From NCBI RefSeq assembly GCF_012396365.1, contig NZ_JAAXPG010000001.1:186001-250000 (forward strand): a stretch of 64,000 nt of DNA, in the 5' to 3' direction. Positions 1-9,134 of the stretch are shown piece by piece. The notes under the pieces are model-generated. The model did not search any database. It was not told the DNA's origin and saw nothing but the letters and a program-made list of their open reading frames with translations. The translations under genes were made by a program, and so were the position numbers. Source of the DNA: Nocardiopsis alborubida. GTDB lineage: Bacteria > Actinomycetota > Actinomycetes > Streptosporangiales > Streptosporangiaceae. Each line of letters begins with the position of its first letter. The first letter of the stretch is position 1.

Positions 1-408
1 GGCGCGCTCGGTCGCGCTGATCATCGCGACACTCTCCGGGGGCCTCGACCCGCCCACGACGAAGCTGATGGCGGAGTCCGCGGCGACCCCGCCCAAGGAG
101 ACGGCGAGGTCGAGTGTGAGCAGGTCGCCGTCGGCGAGCGCGTAGTCGTGGGGCAGCCCGTGGAGCACGGCGTCGTTGACCCCCGTGCAGATGTAGTGGC
201 CGAACGGCCCGCGGCCGAAGGACGGCGCGTAGTCGACGTAGCAGGACTGCGCTCCGGCCTCGGTGATCATCTCCCGGGCCCACCGGTCGATGTCCAGGAG
301 GTTCGTGCCGACCGTGCTGCGGCTCCGCACCGTCTGGAGGATGTGGGCGACCAGGGCGCCCGTGTCCTTCGCTCGGGCCAGCTCGGCGGGTTTGAGGATC
401 TCGATCAT
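1..408 (-). CDS. map: Methionine aminopeptidase, type I (3' end missing)
   Basis: Removes the N-terminal methionine from nascent proteins in the cytosol, using two active-site metal ions. The 136 visible codons start with ATG at 408 (MIEILKPAELARAKDTG) and run off the left edge. The start GTNLLDIDRWAREMITEAG, the segment GRGPFGHYICTGVNDAVLHG and LADGDLLTLDLAVSLGGVAADSA match the M24A fold; the D of LTLDLAV and the D of AADSA are the first two metal ligands. The remaining His/Glu ligands lie outside the window. It stands alone, with the next gene 220 bp away on the same strand. The promoter carries a duplicated ACTATACC box. Confidence 0.9.
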   Translation of the reverse strand, partial: MIEILKPAELARAKDTGALVAHILQTVRSRSTVGTNLLDIDRWAREMITEAGAQSCYVDYAPSFGRGPFGHYICTGVNDAVLHGLPHDYALADGDLLTLDLAVSLGGVAADSAISFVVGGSRPPESVAMISATERA

Positions 409-433
409 GCGGCGCCCTTCTCAGTGGCCAATA

Positions 434-455
434 ACTATACCGTCCATACTATACC
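434..455 (-). promoter_or_regulatory. Repeated ACTATACC box in map promoter
   Basis: Two identical 8-bp copies of ACTATACC (GGTATAGT on the coding strand) lie at 434-441 and 448-455, 14 bp apart, 26-47 bp upstream of the map start. Each copy contains TATAGT, a plausible -10 hexamer. The spacing of about 1.3 turns and the AT-richness in a GC-rich genome suggest an operator overlapping the promoter. The cognate regulator is unknown. Confidence 0.4.
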
Positions 456-629
456 GGTACGAGGGCGGGGCCATGGCCGGAACGCCGACCACTCCGTCGG
501 AGGGGGAGCGAGGGCAGCGCCCCGGCGCCTCCCGCGCCGCGGGAGGCGCTCAGCGCTCGGGACCGCGCGCGGCACACGCGTCGGAGGTCCCCCGGAGGAC
601 CGGGCCGTTCCGGCGTCCGAGGACGGGCC

Positions 630-1307
630 CTAGCCGCCGCGCCGCTCCCGTACCCACAGCGCGAGCCGGGTGCGGTCACGCAGCCCGAGCTTGCGCAGGA
701 TGCTCGTGACGTGGTTCTTGGCGGTCCCCTCGGTGATGAACAGGGCCCGTGCGACCTCCCGGTTGGTGGCGCCCGTGCCGACGAGGCGGGCCACCTCCTC
801 CTCGCGTTCCGACAGCCGGGGCGCGTCCTCGTGCCCTGACGAGCGGGGCGGGGCCGCCGCGGGTGCGGGGGAGGGGCCTTCGCCGAGCGCGGCGACCAGG
901 AGTTCGGCCGCTGGACCGCCGAGAACGGTCTCGCCCCGGGCGACGCGGCGGATCGCCGTCACCAGTTCCTCCGGCGGCACGTCCTTGAGCAGGTAGCCGC
1001 GCGCTCCGGCCCGCAGACCTCCGAAGACCAGTTCGTCGTCGTCGAACGTGGTCAGCACCAGGGCGGGCACGTCCGGGTACTCCGCGCGCATCCGGCCGAT
1101 GAGGGCGACCCCGTCCATGCGGGGCATGCGGGCGTCCACCAGGGCCACGTCCGGGAGCGGGTCTGCGGCCGACAGGAACTCCAGGGCCTCGACGCCGTCC
1201 GCGGCGTCGCCGACCACGTCGACGCCCTCCTCGATCTCCAGCAGTTTGCGCAGACCCTGCCGCATCAGGATCTGGTCGTCGACGATCAGGACCGAAACAG
1301 TGTTCAA
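630..1307 (-). CDS. NarL/FixJ-family response regulator
   Basis: DNA-binding response regulator, 225 aa. It has a receiver domain (about 5-120) with acidic pair D10-D11, phospho-acceptor D58 in VALVDARMPRMDG, and the conserved Lys of GYLLKD. A C-terminal LuxR helix-turn-helix follows (LSEREEEVARLVGTGATNREVARALFITEGTAKNHVTSILRKLG). The best start is TTG at 1307, overlapping the stop of the upstream kinase as TTGA, so the two are translationally coupled. It is the partner of the histidine kinase at 1304..2770. Its target genes cannot be read from the sequence. Confidence 0.9.
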   Translation of the reverse strand: MNTVSVLIVDDQILMRQGLRKLLEIEEGVDVVGDAADGVEALEFLSAADPLPDVALVDARMPRMDGVALIGRMRAEYPDVPALVLTTFDDDELVFGGLRAGARGYLLKDVPPEELVTAIRRVARGETVLGGPAAELLVAALGEGPSPAPAAAPPRSSGHEDAPRLSEREEEVARLVGTGATNREVARALFITEGTAKNHVTSILRKLGLRDRTRLALWVRERRGG

Positions 1308-2770
1308 ACGGTGCCCCCAGCCGTGCCGGGAACATTCTCCCGCGTACGGGCCCTCGCGGGAACCTCCGCGCGGAGCCGGAAACCGCGGAGACCCGCCGGG
1401 CGCACGCTCCTCAGCGCCGTGCCCTCCCGCGCGCGCTCCCGACAGGCCGGGTTCCCGGCTGCTCCGCCCTCCGGTGCCGCGTCCCCCCGTTCCCGGTCGG
1501 CCGCGTACACGTTGCCGCCGACCATCGTCCCGCCGACGGCCCCGACCCGTTCGGACAGGCCCCGCAGTCCGAACCCTGCGCGCACCGCCTCCTCCGCCGC
1601 GCCGCCGCCGTTGTCGGTCACCGTGACCGCGACACCGTCGGCGCGGGTCAGCACCTCCACCTCGACCACGTCGGCGCCCGAGTGGCGCATCGCGTTCGTC
1701 AGGCCCTCCTGGAGCGCCCGGTAGCAGACCAGCTCGGCCTCCTCCGACAGGTCGGGCCAGACGCCGGTGCCGGTGACGGCGAACCCGATCCGGATGCCCC
1801 CACCGTCGAAGGAGGCCGCCAGCGCCCGCATCGCGGTCAGCCCCGCACGCCCCTCCAACCGCAGGGGGCGCAGCGCGCGCACCCAGCGCCGGGTGTCGGT
1901 GAGCGCCTCCCGGGCCAGTTCGCGGGCCTGTTCCACCTCCTCCCACGCCGCGTCGGGCCGTGCGGTGCGAAAGCGCAGCGCGTTCGTCAGGGACACGGTG
2001 AGCACGGTCAGGTAGTGACCGGTGCTGTCGTGCATCTCCCGGGACATGCGGGCGCGCTCCTCGGCCACGGTGAGCTCGCGGATGCGTTCGGAGCGGCGGC
2101 GCAGCTCCTCGTGGGCCTCCTCCAGCGCGGCCAGGAGCTCCCGCGTGCGCTCGGCCCGCTGCGCGGCCACGGTCAGCCCGAGGAACACCGTTCCCGACGC
2201 CGCCACGATGAACAGCAGGATCACCCCGGCGAACAGCCCCACCGCGAACGGCAGCTCGGGGACCACCAGGGCCAGGCCGACGTTGAACACGAGCACGGCG
2301 GAGCCGTAGCCGATGCCGCCCGGCAGCCCGAACACGGCCACCGCGTTCATCGTGCCCACGCACAGCAGCAGGAAGGTCGTGTGGTTGCTGCTGAGCATGC
2401 AGAGCACGGTGAGGGCGAGGAAGGCGGCGCTGACGGCCCTGCGCGGCCACGGGGACGCCGGGGACCAGGCCAGGAACGGCCACAGCGCACAGCAGAGCAG
2501 CAGGACGCCGACGCTGACGAGCACGGCGGTGTTGGCGACCGGGTCACCGCCGCGAAAACGCATCTGGCCGCTCAGGAAAAGCAGTGCGTAAAGGCCGAGG
2601 GTGAGTGCCACCGCGCCCCAGAAGAGCAGTTCCAGAACGCGGGGCGGACGGTTCTCGTGCAACGTGACCCAGGATGACGGGTCGGTCGGGGAGCCGGGGG
2701 TGCGCATTCCTCCGAGCGTAGTCGGGACGATCCCGCGCGGGCAGCCGGAGGAGGCCATGGTCAGGGGCAT
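1304..2770 (-). CDS. DesK/NarX-type sensor histidine kinase
   Basis: Membrane sensor kinase, 488 aa. Residues about 45-205 hold five or six hydrophobic segments, followed by a short coiled coil and a HisKA_3 dimerization domain with phospho-acceptor His247 (EERARMSREMHDSTGHYL). The ATPase domain shows the N box (EGLTNAMRHSGA) and G1 box (VTDNGGG, near 384-390). An unusual arginine/alanine-rich stretch of about 40 residues (about 420-461) separates GLSERVGAVGGTM from the normally adjacent closing strand GFRLRAEV. The start chosen, ATG at 2770, has GGAGGT 12 bp upstream; ATG at 2707 is an alternative. It forms an operon with the response regulator downstream. Confidence 0.85.
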   Translation of the reverse strand: MPLTMASSGCPRGIVPTTLGGMRTPGSPTDPSSWVTLHENRPPRVLELLFWGAVALTLGLYALLFLSGQMRFRGGDPVANTAVLVSVGVLLLCCALWPFLAWSPASPWPRRAVSAAFLALTVLCMLSSNHTTFLLLCVGTMNAVAVFGLPGGIGYGSAVLVFNVGLALVVPELPFAVGLFAGVILLFIVAASGTVFLGLTVAAQRAERTRELLAALEEAHEELRRRSERIRELTVAEERARMSREMHDSTGHYLTVLTVSLTNALRFRTARPDAAWEEVEQARELAREALTDTRRWVRALRPLRLEGRAGLTAMRALAASFDGGGIRIGFAVTGTGVWPDLSEEAELVCYRALQEGLTNAMRHSGADVVEVEVLTRADGVAVTVTDNGGGAAEEAVRAGFGLRGLSERVGAVGGTMVGGNVYAADRERGDAAPEGGAAGNPACRERAREGTALRSVRPAGLRGFRLRAEVPARARTRENVPGTAGGTV

Positions 2771-2905
2771 GTCCGCACCATGACCTCCGGCATGCCCGCT
2801 GTCCGCGGACCGCGTGACCGCACCGTGCCTCGCGGTCGATGCGGTCCCGAAACCCCTTTTCCTAGTGTTGTGCCACGAGAGCGGCGAGGGAGAGGAAGAA
2901 ACGGA

Positions 2906-3610
2906 ATGAACGGCACGGACGATCCGGTGGAGGCGAATGTGGAAAGGCCCCGGATCCCCTTTTCGGGAATTCTCTTATCGGCGGCCGCGGTCGCCCTCAT
3001 GGCCCTCGTCTCCTGGACGGCCTGGCCCGACCTGCCGGGAACGGTGCTCAGCGGCCGGACCAATCTGGACGGCACCCCCGACACGGTCCCCCGGGCGGTG
3101 CTCGCGCTGGCCCTGCCCCTGACGACCGGGCTCCTGGCGGTCGTGCTGTCGGTCGCCGCGGTCTTCGGTTCCCGTCTCCAGAGCGGTCTCCAGGAAGCGC
3201 TGGGGCTACCGGCGGGGCCGACGCCGCGGAGCACCACGCGGGGCATGAACGCCCTCCTGTGCCTGCTGTCCCTGTTCCTGCTCGTGGCGCACGGCGTGCT
3301 CGTCCTGGGCCAGGCCGGATGGGACCTCCCCATCAGCCGGGTGATGGGCGTGGCGACCGGCCTGTTCCTGGCCGGTGTCGGCGCCGCCCTGCCCGCACCG
3401 GGGCCCGGGGCGGACCACGACACGCCCCTCGTCCGCTGGTGGTCGGCCGCGCACCGCCTCATGAGGGCCGGGTTCGTGCTGGTCGGCCTGGTGCAGGCGG
3501 CGGTCGTCCTGCTCGTGGACCACGCGCTGGTGTGGCTCCTCGCCCCGCTTCTGCTGCTGCCCGTGATGTGCGCGGCCATGGTGCTCCCGATCCTGCGCGG
3601 CCGGGCCTGA
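2906..3610 (+). CDS. Hypothetical multi-pass membrane protein
   Basis: 234 aa with about six hydrophobic helices: near residues 12-30, 62-88, 113-134, 148-164 and a long pair around 190-230. The start is ATG at 2906, preceded by the purine-rich GAGGGAGAGGAAG; an upstream in-frame ATG at 2780 would add a charged low-complexity leader and is unlikely. The layout (N-terminal helix, extracellular loop, then a WWSAAHRLMRAG turn before the last helices) is loosely like SdpI/DUF1648 immunity-type proteins, but I cannot assign the family. Transcribed divergently from the sensor kinase and so possibly its target. Confidence 0.7.
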   Translation: MNGTDDPVEANVERPRIPFSGILLSAAAVALMALVSWTAWPDLPGTVLSGRTNLDGTPDTVPRAVLALALPLTTGLLAVVLSVAAVFGSRLQSGLQEALGLPAGPTPRSTTRGMNALLCLLSLFLLVAHGVLVLGQAGWDLPISRVMGVATGLFLAGVGAALPAPGPGADHDTPLVRWWSAAHRLMRAGFVLVGLVQAAVVLLVDHALVWLLAPLLLLPVMCAAMVLPILRGRA

Positions 3611-3757
3611 GCGCACGGCGGGGACGGGCGGAAGACCCCCTGGAGGCCGCCGAAGGCCTCTGAGGGCTCACCGGGAGGAGGCGCCGAGCAGGTGCGGGGG
3701 AGGCGCGGAGGAGGTCACCGCCGCGACCTCCTCCGTTCGCCCTCGTCTGGTCCGGTG

Positions 3758-4246
3758 TCAGACCGCGATCTCCTCGGCGTTCACCACCACGCCGTCCTCG
3801 TCGCTGTAGAGCCACTCGCCCGGCGCGAACGTGACGTCGCCGAAGGTCACGGGCACGTCCACGCGCCCGGCGGCGTCCTTGAGGGACTTGCGGGGGTTGG
3901 AGCCCAGCGCCTTGACGCCCAGGTCCAGCCCGCCCAGGGCGCGGGTGTCGCGGACCGCGCCGAAGATCACGGTTCCGGTCCAGCCGTTGGCCACGGCGGC
4001 CTCGGCGATCATGTCTCCCATCAGGGCCGACCGCAGCGAGCCGCCGCCGTCCACCACCAGGACCGCCCCGTCGCCCGGGGTGTTGAGGACCTGCTTGACC
4101 AGGCCGTTGTCCTCGTGGCACCGGACCGTGCGGATCCGGCCGGAGAACACCGCGCGTCCTCCGAACTGGCGGAACTGCGTGGAGCAGCTGCGCAGGGTGT
4201 CGCCGTGGTCGTCGACGAGGTCCGCCGTGGTGAAGTTCGAGGTCAT
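3758..4246 (-). CDS. rraA: RraA-like aldolase / RNase E regulator homologue
   Basis: 162-codon protein of the RraA/HMG-aldolase family. In proteobacteria RraA inhibits RNase E; many homologues, including those of actinomycetes, are better regarded as 4-hydroxy-4-methyl-2-oxoglutarate or oxaloacetate lyases. Diagnostic segments are [10 protein letters not shown] (N-terminus), [20 protein letters not shown] (substrate loop) and [12 protein letters not shown], where the Arg-Asp pair contributes to the metal/substrate site. The length is normal for RraA. It is monocistronic and convergent with the membrane protein. Whether it acts on RNA turnover or as an aldolase cannot be decided from sequence. 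Confidence 0.85.
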   Translation of the reverse strand: MTSNFTTADLVDDHGDTLRSCSTQFRQFGGRAVFSGRIRTVRCHEDNGLVKQVLNTPGDGAVLVVDGGGSLRSALMGDMIAEAAVANGWTGTVIFGAVRDTRALGGLDLGVKALGSNPRKSLKDAAGRVDVPVTFGDVTFAPGEWLYSDEDGVVVNAEEIAV

Positions 4247-4532
4247 CGGGGCTCCGTGTCGGGAGGGCGGATGGGCACCGCCGGGAGGGTGGTCACCCCC
4301 AAGCTACTCATCGGTACGCCGGTCCTCACGGGCGGCACGGCGACTCCTTCGTCGGTGCCGTCCGTCTCTTTCGTCGGTACGGCCGTTTCGCGGGTCCGGG
4401 AAGTCCCGGTTGATGACAGGATGAAGCCTTCCCTGTCACCGAAGCGTGGGATTCCCGTCACCTTTGGACGGGGCGTCGCCCAGATCCTCCCCCCTGCGCG
4501 ACCCTCCCCCCTGCCCGACCCAATGGAGAGAG

Positions 4533-4657
4533 ATGGTCTCTGAGATCCTCGCCGTCAGCGCTGCCTGGTCCCGGGCCCTGATCGGGTTCACCGCGGACCT
4601 GGACCCCTGGGTGCGGAGCGTCGCCTACGTGGGCACCGACCTCTTCCTCGGCGTGTT
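4533..4657 (+). pseudogene. PAP2 phosphatase, 5' fragment, cut by transposon
   Basis: The first 41 codons of a PAP2-type membrane phosphatase. ATG at 4533 follows GGAGAG; the product begins MVSEILAVSAAWSRALIG and ends in FLGV, the first membrane helix. The reading frame runs into the transposon terminus and stops at 4679. The other part starts at 25973. Joining 4657 to 25978 (one copy of GTGTT) gives FLGV-FAVLFLAAWW in frame, 235 codons including stop, so the gene was intact before insertion. The disruption is thus clean and probably recent. Confidence 0.85.
4653..4657. repeat. Target-site duplication, left copy (GTGTT)
   Basis: GTGTT immediately outside the left terminal inverted repeat; identical to 25973-25977. 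A 5-bp duplication is the hallmark of Tn3-family transposition. Confidence 0.9.
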
Positions 4658-4693
4658 GGGGGGCGACCGGAATACGTGACGGATCGGCAATAG
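4658..4693 (+). repeat. Left terminal inverted repeat of the Tn3-family element
   Basis: Begins GGGGGGCGACCGGAATACGT. The first 24 bp are identical to the reverse complement of the right end; over 36 bp there are three mismatches (positions 25, 27 and 34). It lies 109 bp upstream of the transposase start. Confidence 0.92.
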
Positions 4694-4802
4694 GCCCTGG
4701 GCTTGAACCTGATGGTGACGGTTTGACTACTTCCCGGACACGCTGCACCGAGTAGCGCTAGGTTGTCCGCGCCACTTCCGCTTCGTAGTCAAGGCAGGAC
4801 CG

Positions 4803-7800
4803 ATGGCGTCGATCGACCGCACCGCCTACCCCCGGTTCAAGAAGAGCGTGCCGCCCCAGGAGCTGTACGACGTCTTCACCCCCTCACCAAAGGAGATCGA
4901 GTGGGCCCAGCGCGCCACCCGCTCCGATGAGCACCTGCTCGCGCTGGTGGTCCAGCTCAAGGCCTTCCAACGGCTGGGGTACTTCCCCCGCATGGACGAG
5001 GTCCCCGACGCTGTAGTTGGTCATGTGCGCAGCCGCCTGGATCTGGCCGCCGATGTGGAGTGTGCCCACGATTCGGACCGGACCCGGCGCCACCACCGGG
5101 CACTGGTCCGCGACCGCCAGGGCGTCAACAGCGACCGCGAGGCCGCACGTGTCCTGGCCGAGGAGACCATGCGCGCCGAGGCGCGGGTCAAGGACAACCC
5201 GGCCGACCTGATCAACGTCGCCTTGGAGGAGCTGACGCGCAACAGCTTCGAGCTGCCCGGGTTCACCGTCTTGGACAAGATGGCCGCGCGGGTGCGAGCC
5301 GAGGTCAACTACGAGTTCTTCTTCGGCATCACCAAGCGCATGGGGGACGACGACATCGCCCGGATGGAAGGGCTGCTCCAGGTCCCTGCGGGACGGCGCA
5401 CCTCCCCGGCCGACGACCTCAAACAGTCCGCGCGCCGCCCGTCGCTGTCGCGGTTCAAGCAGCACCTGCGGCACCTGCGCGACCTGGACCTGCTCGGGCC
5501 GACCCAGGTGTGGCTGGAAGAGGTTCCCAAGGCCAAGGTCGAGCACTTCGCCGCTGAGGCGCGGGTGCTGGATATCTCCCAACTGCGCAAGTTCAACGAT
5601 GACAAGCGGATCGCGTTGGTGGTCAGCCTGGTCCACGTGGCCCGGGTGCGGGCTCGCGATGAGGTCGCGGGCATGTTCTGCCGCCGGATGGCGGCGATCC
5701 ACAAGAAGGGGCGCGAGCGCCTGCAGGAGATCCGCGAACGCCAGCGGGCCGAGACCGAACGGCTGTGGGGCGTGTTCGGCCGTATGCTCTCGGGAGCCCG
5801 GGAGGCCCACGCCCACGGCGAGGCCGCCGCGTGGGCGGAGTCGGCGGTGTGCGAGCGGGCCGGGGAGCTGATGCTCAAACCGCTCGCCGACGCCGGCGGC
5901 GTCGCCAAGGTCTCGCAGGAGCACGAGGAGATCTCCGCCCACCACGGCAACAACTACACGGGCCTGATGGCGGGGTTCTACCGCTCCCACCGGGCAGCGC
6001 TGTTCGAGCTGCTGGAGGTGTTGGAGCTCAAGCCCACCAGCGCTGATGACTCGGTGCTGCGGGCGGTGGCGTTCATCCGCGCCAACCGGCACCTACGCGG
6101 TGAGTATGTCCCTGACCATCTGGAGGGCTGCGAGGCGTTGGATACCTCCTTCGTCTCCGAGCACTGGGCCAAGACGATCCGCGAGCGCGGTCGGCCGGGG
6201 GTTTTCGTGCGCCGCCAGTTGGAGGTGTGCGTGTTCTCCTACCTGGCCTCGGAGCTGCGCACGGGGGACGTGGCTGTGGTGGGGGCCGACTCCTACGCCA
6301 GCTTCCTGGACCAGCTCATGAGCGCCGAGGAGGCCCAGGGCAAGATCGCCGCCTACTGCGCCGAGGCGGGCATCCCCGACACGGCCGACGGGCTGTGCGA
6401 CATGGTCCGGGGCCTGCTGGACGCGCACGCCGCGCGCACGGACGCCGCCTACCCTGACAACGCCGACCTGGCGATCGACGAGGACGGGGTGCCCACGCTC
6501 AAGCGGCGCCGCGGCCGCGAGCGCACCGCCTCCGCGCTCGCGCTGGAGGCCGCGGTCACCGAGCGCATGGACGAGGTCGGGCTGTTGGACATCGTCACCC
6601 GGACCGCGCACTGGATCGGCTGGTACCGCCACTTCGGGCCCTTGTCGGGGTCGGACCCCAAGATCAAGGACCCGTTGGGCCGCTACTCGGTCATCGGCTT
6701 CACCTACGGCACCAACCTGGGGCCGCACCAGATGTCGCGTCACCTGCGCGGCGGGCTCTCGCCGCACGAGATCGCCGGGCCCGCCCGCGAGCACGTCACC
6801 GCGCACAAGCTGAACCGGGCCAGCGCCGATGTGGTCAACGCCTTCAGCTGCCTGGACGTCACCTACTGGTGGGGCGATGGCTCACGGGTGGGGGCGGACG
6901 GCACCCAGATCGACACCTGGGACGACAACCTCCTGGCGGAGACGAGCGTGCGGTATGGCGGGTACGGGGGGATCGCCTACCGGCACATCGCCGATTCCTA
7001 TATCGCGCTGTTCTCCCACTTCATTCCGTGCGGGGTGTGGGAGGCCGTCTACATCTTCGAGGGACTGCTGCGCCAGGAGAGCGGCCTGGAGCCCGAGACG
7101 CTCCACGCCGACACCCAGGGCCAGTCCCTGCCGGCCTTCGGACTGGCCGCTTTGCTGGGGGTGGAGCTGCTGCCCCGTATCCGCAACTGGAAGGACCTGG
7201 TCTTCTACCGCCCCAGCGCCAACGCCCGCTACCGCCACATCGATGCGCTGTTCGGCGAGGACGCGGTCATCAACTGGAAACTCATACGCACCCACTGGAT
7301 CGACCTGATGCGCACCGTGCTGTCCATCAAGGAGGGACGGCTGTCCAGCTCGGTGCTGCTGCGCCGCCTGAGCAACGAGTCCAAGAAGAACCGGCTGTAC
7401 CGGGCGTTCCGTGAGTTGGGGCGGGCGATGCGCACCACCGTGCTGCTGCGCTACCTCAACGAACCCGAGCTGCGCGAGGGCATCACCGCCGTCACCAACC
7501 GGGTGGAGGCCTTCCACGGGTTCTCCTCCTGGCTGCGGTTCGGCAACAACGGCACCCTGGCCGACAACGACCCCGACCACATGGAGCTGCTGGTCAAGTT
7601 CAACGAACTGCTGGCCAACTGCGTGATCTTCTACAACGCCGTGGCCATCACCGCGGCCCTGACCCAGCTCAGGAACGAGGGCCACCGCGTCTACGGGCCC
7701 GACGTGGCCTGTCTGGCCCCGTACATGAGCGCGCACATCCGCCGCTTCGGCGACTACGTGCTCGATGTGTCCCCGCCCGGCGCGGCCCAGGCCCACCTGG

Positions 7801-7841
7801 AACTGGACGAGACCGACCAGACACAAGAGAGCACGCGGTGA
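4803..7841 (+). CDS. tnpA: Tn3-family transposase TnpA
   Basis: 1012 aa, the usual size for this family. It binds the 36-bp inverted repeats and catalyses replicative transposition, leaving a cointegrate that needs a resolvase. The N-terminal half is the DUF4158-type DNA-binding region (starts MASIDRTAYPRFKK); the C-terminal half is the DDE domain. The catalytic triad is visible: D699 (SRVGADGTQIDTW), D770 (ETLHADTQGQSLPAFG) and E902 (TNRVEAFHGFSSWLRFG). ATG at 4803 follows GGCAGGA. No frameshift or truncation is seen, so the enzyme should be functional. The resolvase role is probably filled by the tyrosine recombinase at 24891..25847. Confidence 0.95.
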   Translation: MASIDRTAYPRFKKSVPPQELYDVFTPSPKEIEWAQRATRSDEHLLALVVQLKAFQRLGYFPRMDEVPDAVVGHVRSRLDLAADVECAHDSDRTRRHHRALVRDRQGVNSDREAARVLAEETMRAEARVKDNPADLINVALEELTRNSFELPGFTVLDKMAARVRAEVNYEFFFGITKRMGDDDIARMEGLLQVPAGRRTSPADDLKQSARRPSLSRFKQHLRHLRDLDLLGPTQVWLEEVPKAKVEHFAAEARVLDISQLRKFNDDKRIALVVSLVHVARVRARDEVAGMFCRRMAAIHKKGRERLQEIRERQRAETERLWGVFGRMLSGAREAHAHGEAAAWAESAVCERAGELMLKPLADAGGVAKVSQEHEEISAHHGNNYTGLMAGFYRSHRAALFELLEVLELKPTSADDSVLRAVAFIRANRHLRGEYVPDHLEGCEALDTSFVSEHWAKTIRERGRPGVFVRRQLEVCVFSYLASELRTGDVAVVGADSYASFLDQLMSAEEAQGKIAAYCAEAGIPDTADGLCDMVRGLLDAHAARTDAAYPDNADLAIDEDGVPTLKRRRGRERTASALALEAAVTERMDEVGLLDIVTRTAHWIGWYRHFGPLSGSDPKIKDPLGRYSVIGFTYGTNLGPHQMSRHLRGGLSPHEIAGPAREHVTAHKLNRASADVVNAFSCLDVTYWWGDGSRVGADGTQIDTWDDNLLAETSVRYGGYGGIAYRHIADSYIALFSHFIPCGVWEAVYIFEGLLRQESGLEPETLHADTQGQSLPAFGLAALLGVELLPRIRNWKDLVFYRPSANARYRHIDALFGEDAVINWKLIRTHWIDLMRTVLSIKEGRLSSSVLLRRLSNESKKNRLYRAFRELGRAMRTTVLLRYLNEPELREGITAVTNRVEAFHGFSSWLRFGNNGTLADNDPDHMELLVKFNELLANCVIFYNAVAITAALTQLRNEGHRVYGPDVACLAPYMSAHIRRFGDYVLDVSPPGAAQAHLELDETDQTQESTR

Positions 7842-8070
7842 AGACTCACACCCCGAAGATGCAGGGCTCCCCGAGTCGTGAGGCGGCCCGACAGGTCGGC
7901 GGCCCCCGCGCGGCCTCTGTCACTTCTTGGGCGCGTCGGCTTCGGTGTCGCCGGAGCGCAGGGGCGGGGCCGTCGTCCGTCTGGACGCTGCAGCGCCCAG
8001 CGAGGATAGGCTGAGAGCGCTACTCCCCGGGAGAGCCGACGGCATACAGCACGGTAACCGATCACGCTGA

Positions 8071-8080
8071 ATGTCGGTGT
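8071..8080. promoter_or_regulatory. ATGTCG-type box upstream of sua5
   Basis: ATGTCGGTGT lies 29-38 bp before the sua5 start. It resembles ATGTCGTAT at 11007-11015 and ATGTCGTAC/ATGTCGTGT at 13723-13745, all within promoters of module A. Shared operator for the winged-helix regulators is inference. Confidence 0.3.
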
Positions 8081-8108
8081 GTCAGATTGTTGTTACGAGG
8101 GGTGAACG

Positions 8109-9134
8109 GTGATTTCGGACCAACCCGAACTCGTACTCGACCGCATCGAGTGCGCCGCTCGCACCTTGGGTGCGGGCGGTCTGGTCGCGTTCCCCACCGA
8201 GACGGTGTACGGGCTCGGCGCCGATGCCGAGAATGTCGGCGCCGTGGAACGTGTCTTCACGGTGAAGGGGCGGCCGACGACGCATCCGCTGATCGTGCAC
8301 CTCGGCGGCGCGCACCAGCTCGCTGAATGGGCGGCCGACGTGCCCGACACGGCGCACCTCATCGCCGAACGCTTCTGGCCGGGCCCGCTGACGCTGGTGC
8401 TTCGGCGGGCGGCCCGTGTTCCCCGTGTGGTCACCGGTGGCCTCGACACCATCGCGCTGCGGGTGCCGAACCATCCGGTCGCCTTGAAGATGCTGACGGC
8501 TTTCGGCGGCGGGGTGGCGGCGCCCTCGGCCAACCGCTTCGGCGAGGTCAGCCCTACGACGACCCGTCATGTCCATGCGGGATTGGGCGCGGACGTCGAC
8601 TATGTGCTCGACGGTGGCCCGTGCTCGGTCGGCGTCGAGTCCGCCATCGTCGATCTCACGGGTGAGCCGGCGATCCTGCGCCCCGGTGGTGTGAGTCGAG
8701 AGGACCTCGAGCACGTACTGGGCCGTGCCGTGTCGGTGCGGGCCAAGAGCGCTGTCCGGGTTCCAGGCCAGTTCCCGTCGCACTACGCGCCGCGGGCCCG
8801 GGTGCTCCTGGTCGAACCGGACCGGGTCCTCGACGAAGCCGAACTGCTGGCGGCGCAAGGGCAACGGGTCGGTGTCCTTCTTCCCCCCGAGTTCGCGGGT
8901 GATGCCGTGTCGTCTTCCGCGCAGCACGTGATCGCGGTACCGGACTCGGCCGCACAGTACGCGCAGCGGCTCTATGGGTTCCTCCATGACTTCGACCGGC
9001 ACGGATGCGAGGTCATCGTGGCATCACTTCCCGCCCTGGAGGGGATCGGATCGGCGATCGCGGACCGGCTCGGCCGGGCGGCCGGGCCCCGCGATCAGGC
9101 GAGTCGTGGCTCCGGCCGGTTCAGCGGTCGTTGA
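8109..9134 (+). CDS. Threonylcarbamoyl-AMP synthase (Sua5 type)
   Basis: Makes L-threonylcarbamoyl-AMP from threonine, bicarbonate and ATP, the first step of the t6A37 tRNA modification. The 341-aa protein has the complete YrdC domain (GGLVAFPTETVYGLGADA near 25; VKGRPTTHPLIVHL; WPGPLTLVL; RVPNHPVALKML; APSANRFGEVSPT) plus the C-terminal Sua5 domain after the HYAPRARVLL linker. GTG start at 8109 follows GAGGGG. It overlaps murF tail-to-tail by 14 bp. A transposon-borne copy is presumably a second version of an essential host enzyme. Its need for bicarbonate links it to the DabAB carbon-uptake genes on the same element (inference). Confidence 0.9.
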   Translation: MISDQPELVLDRIECAARTLGAGGLVAFPTETVYGLGADAENVGAVERVFTVKGRPTTHPLIVHLGGAHQLAEWAADVPDTAHLIAERFWPGPLTLVLRRAARVPRVVTGGLDTIALRVPNHPVALKMLTAFGGGVAAPSANRFGEVSPTTTRHVHAGLGADVDYVLDGGPCSVGVESAIVDLTGEPAILRPGGVSREDLEHVLGRAVSVRAKSAVRVPGQFPSHYAPRARVLLVEPDRVLDEAELLAAQGQRVGVLLPPEFAGDAVSSSAQHVIAVPDSAAQYAQRLYGFLHDFDRHGCEVIVASLPALEGIGSAIADRLGRAAGPRDQASRGSGRFSGR

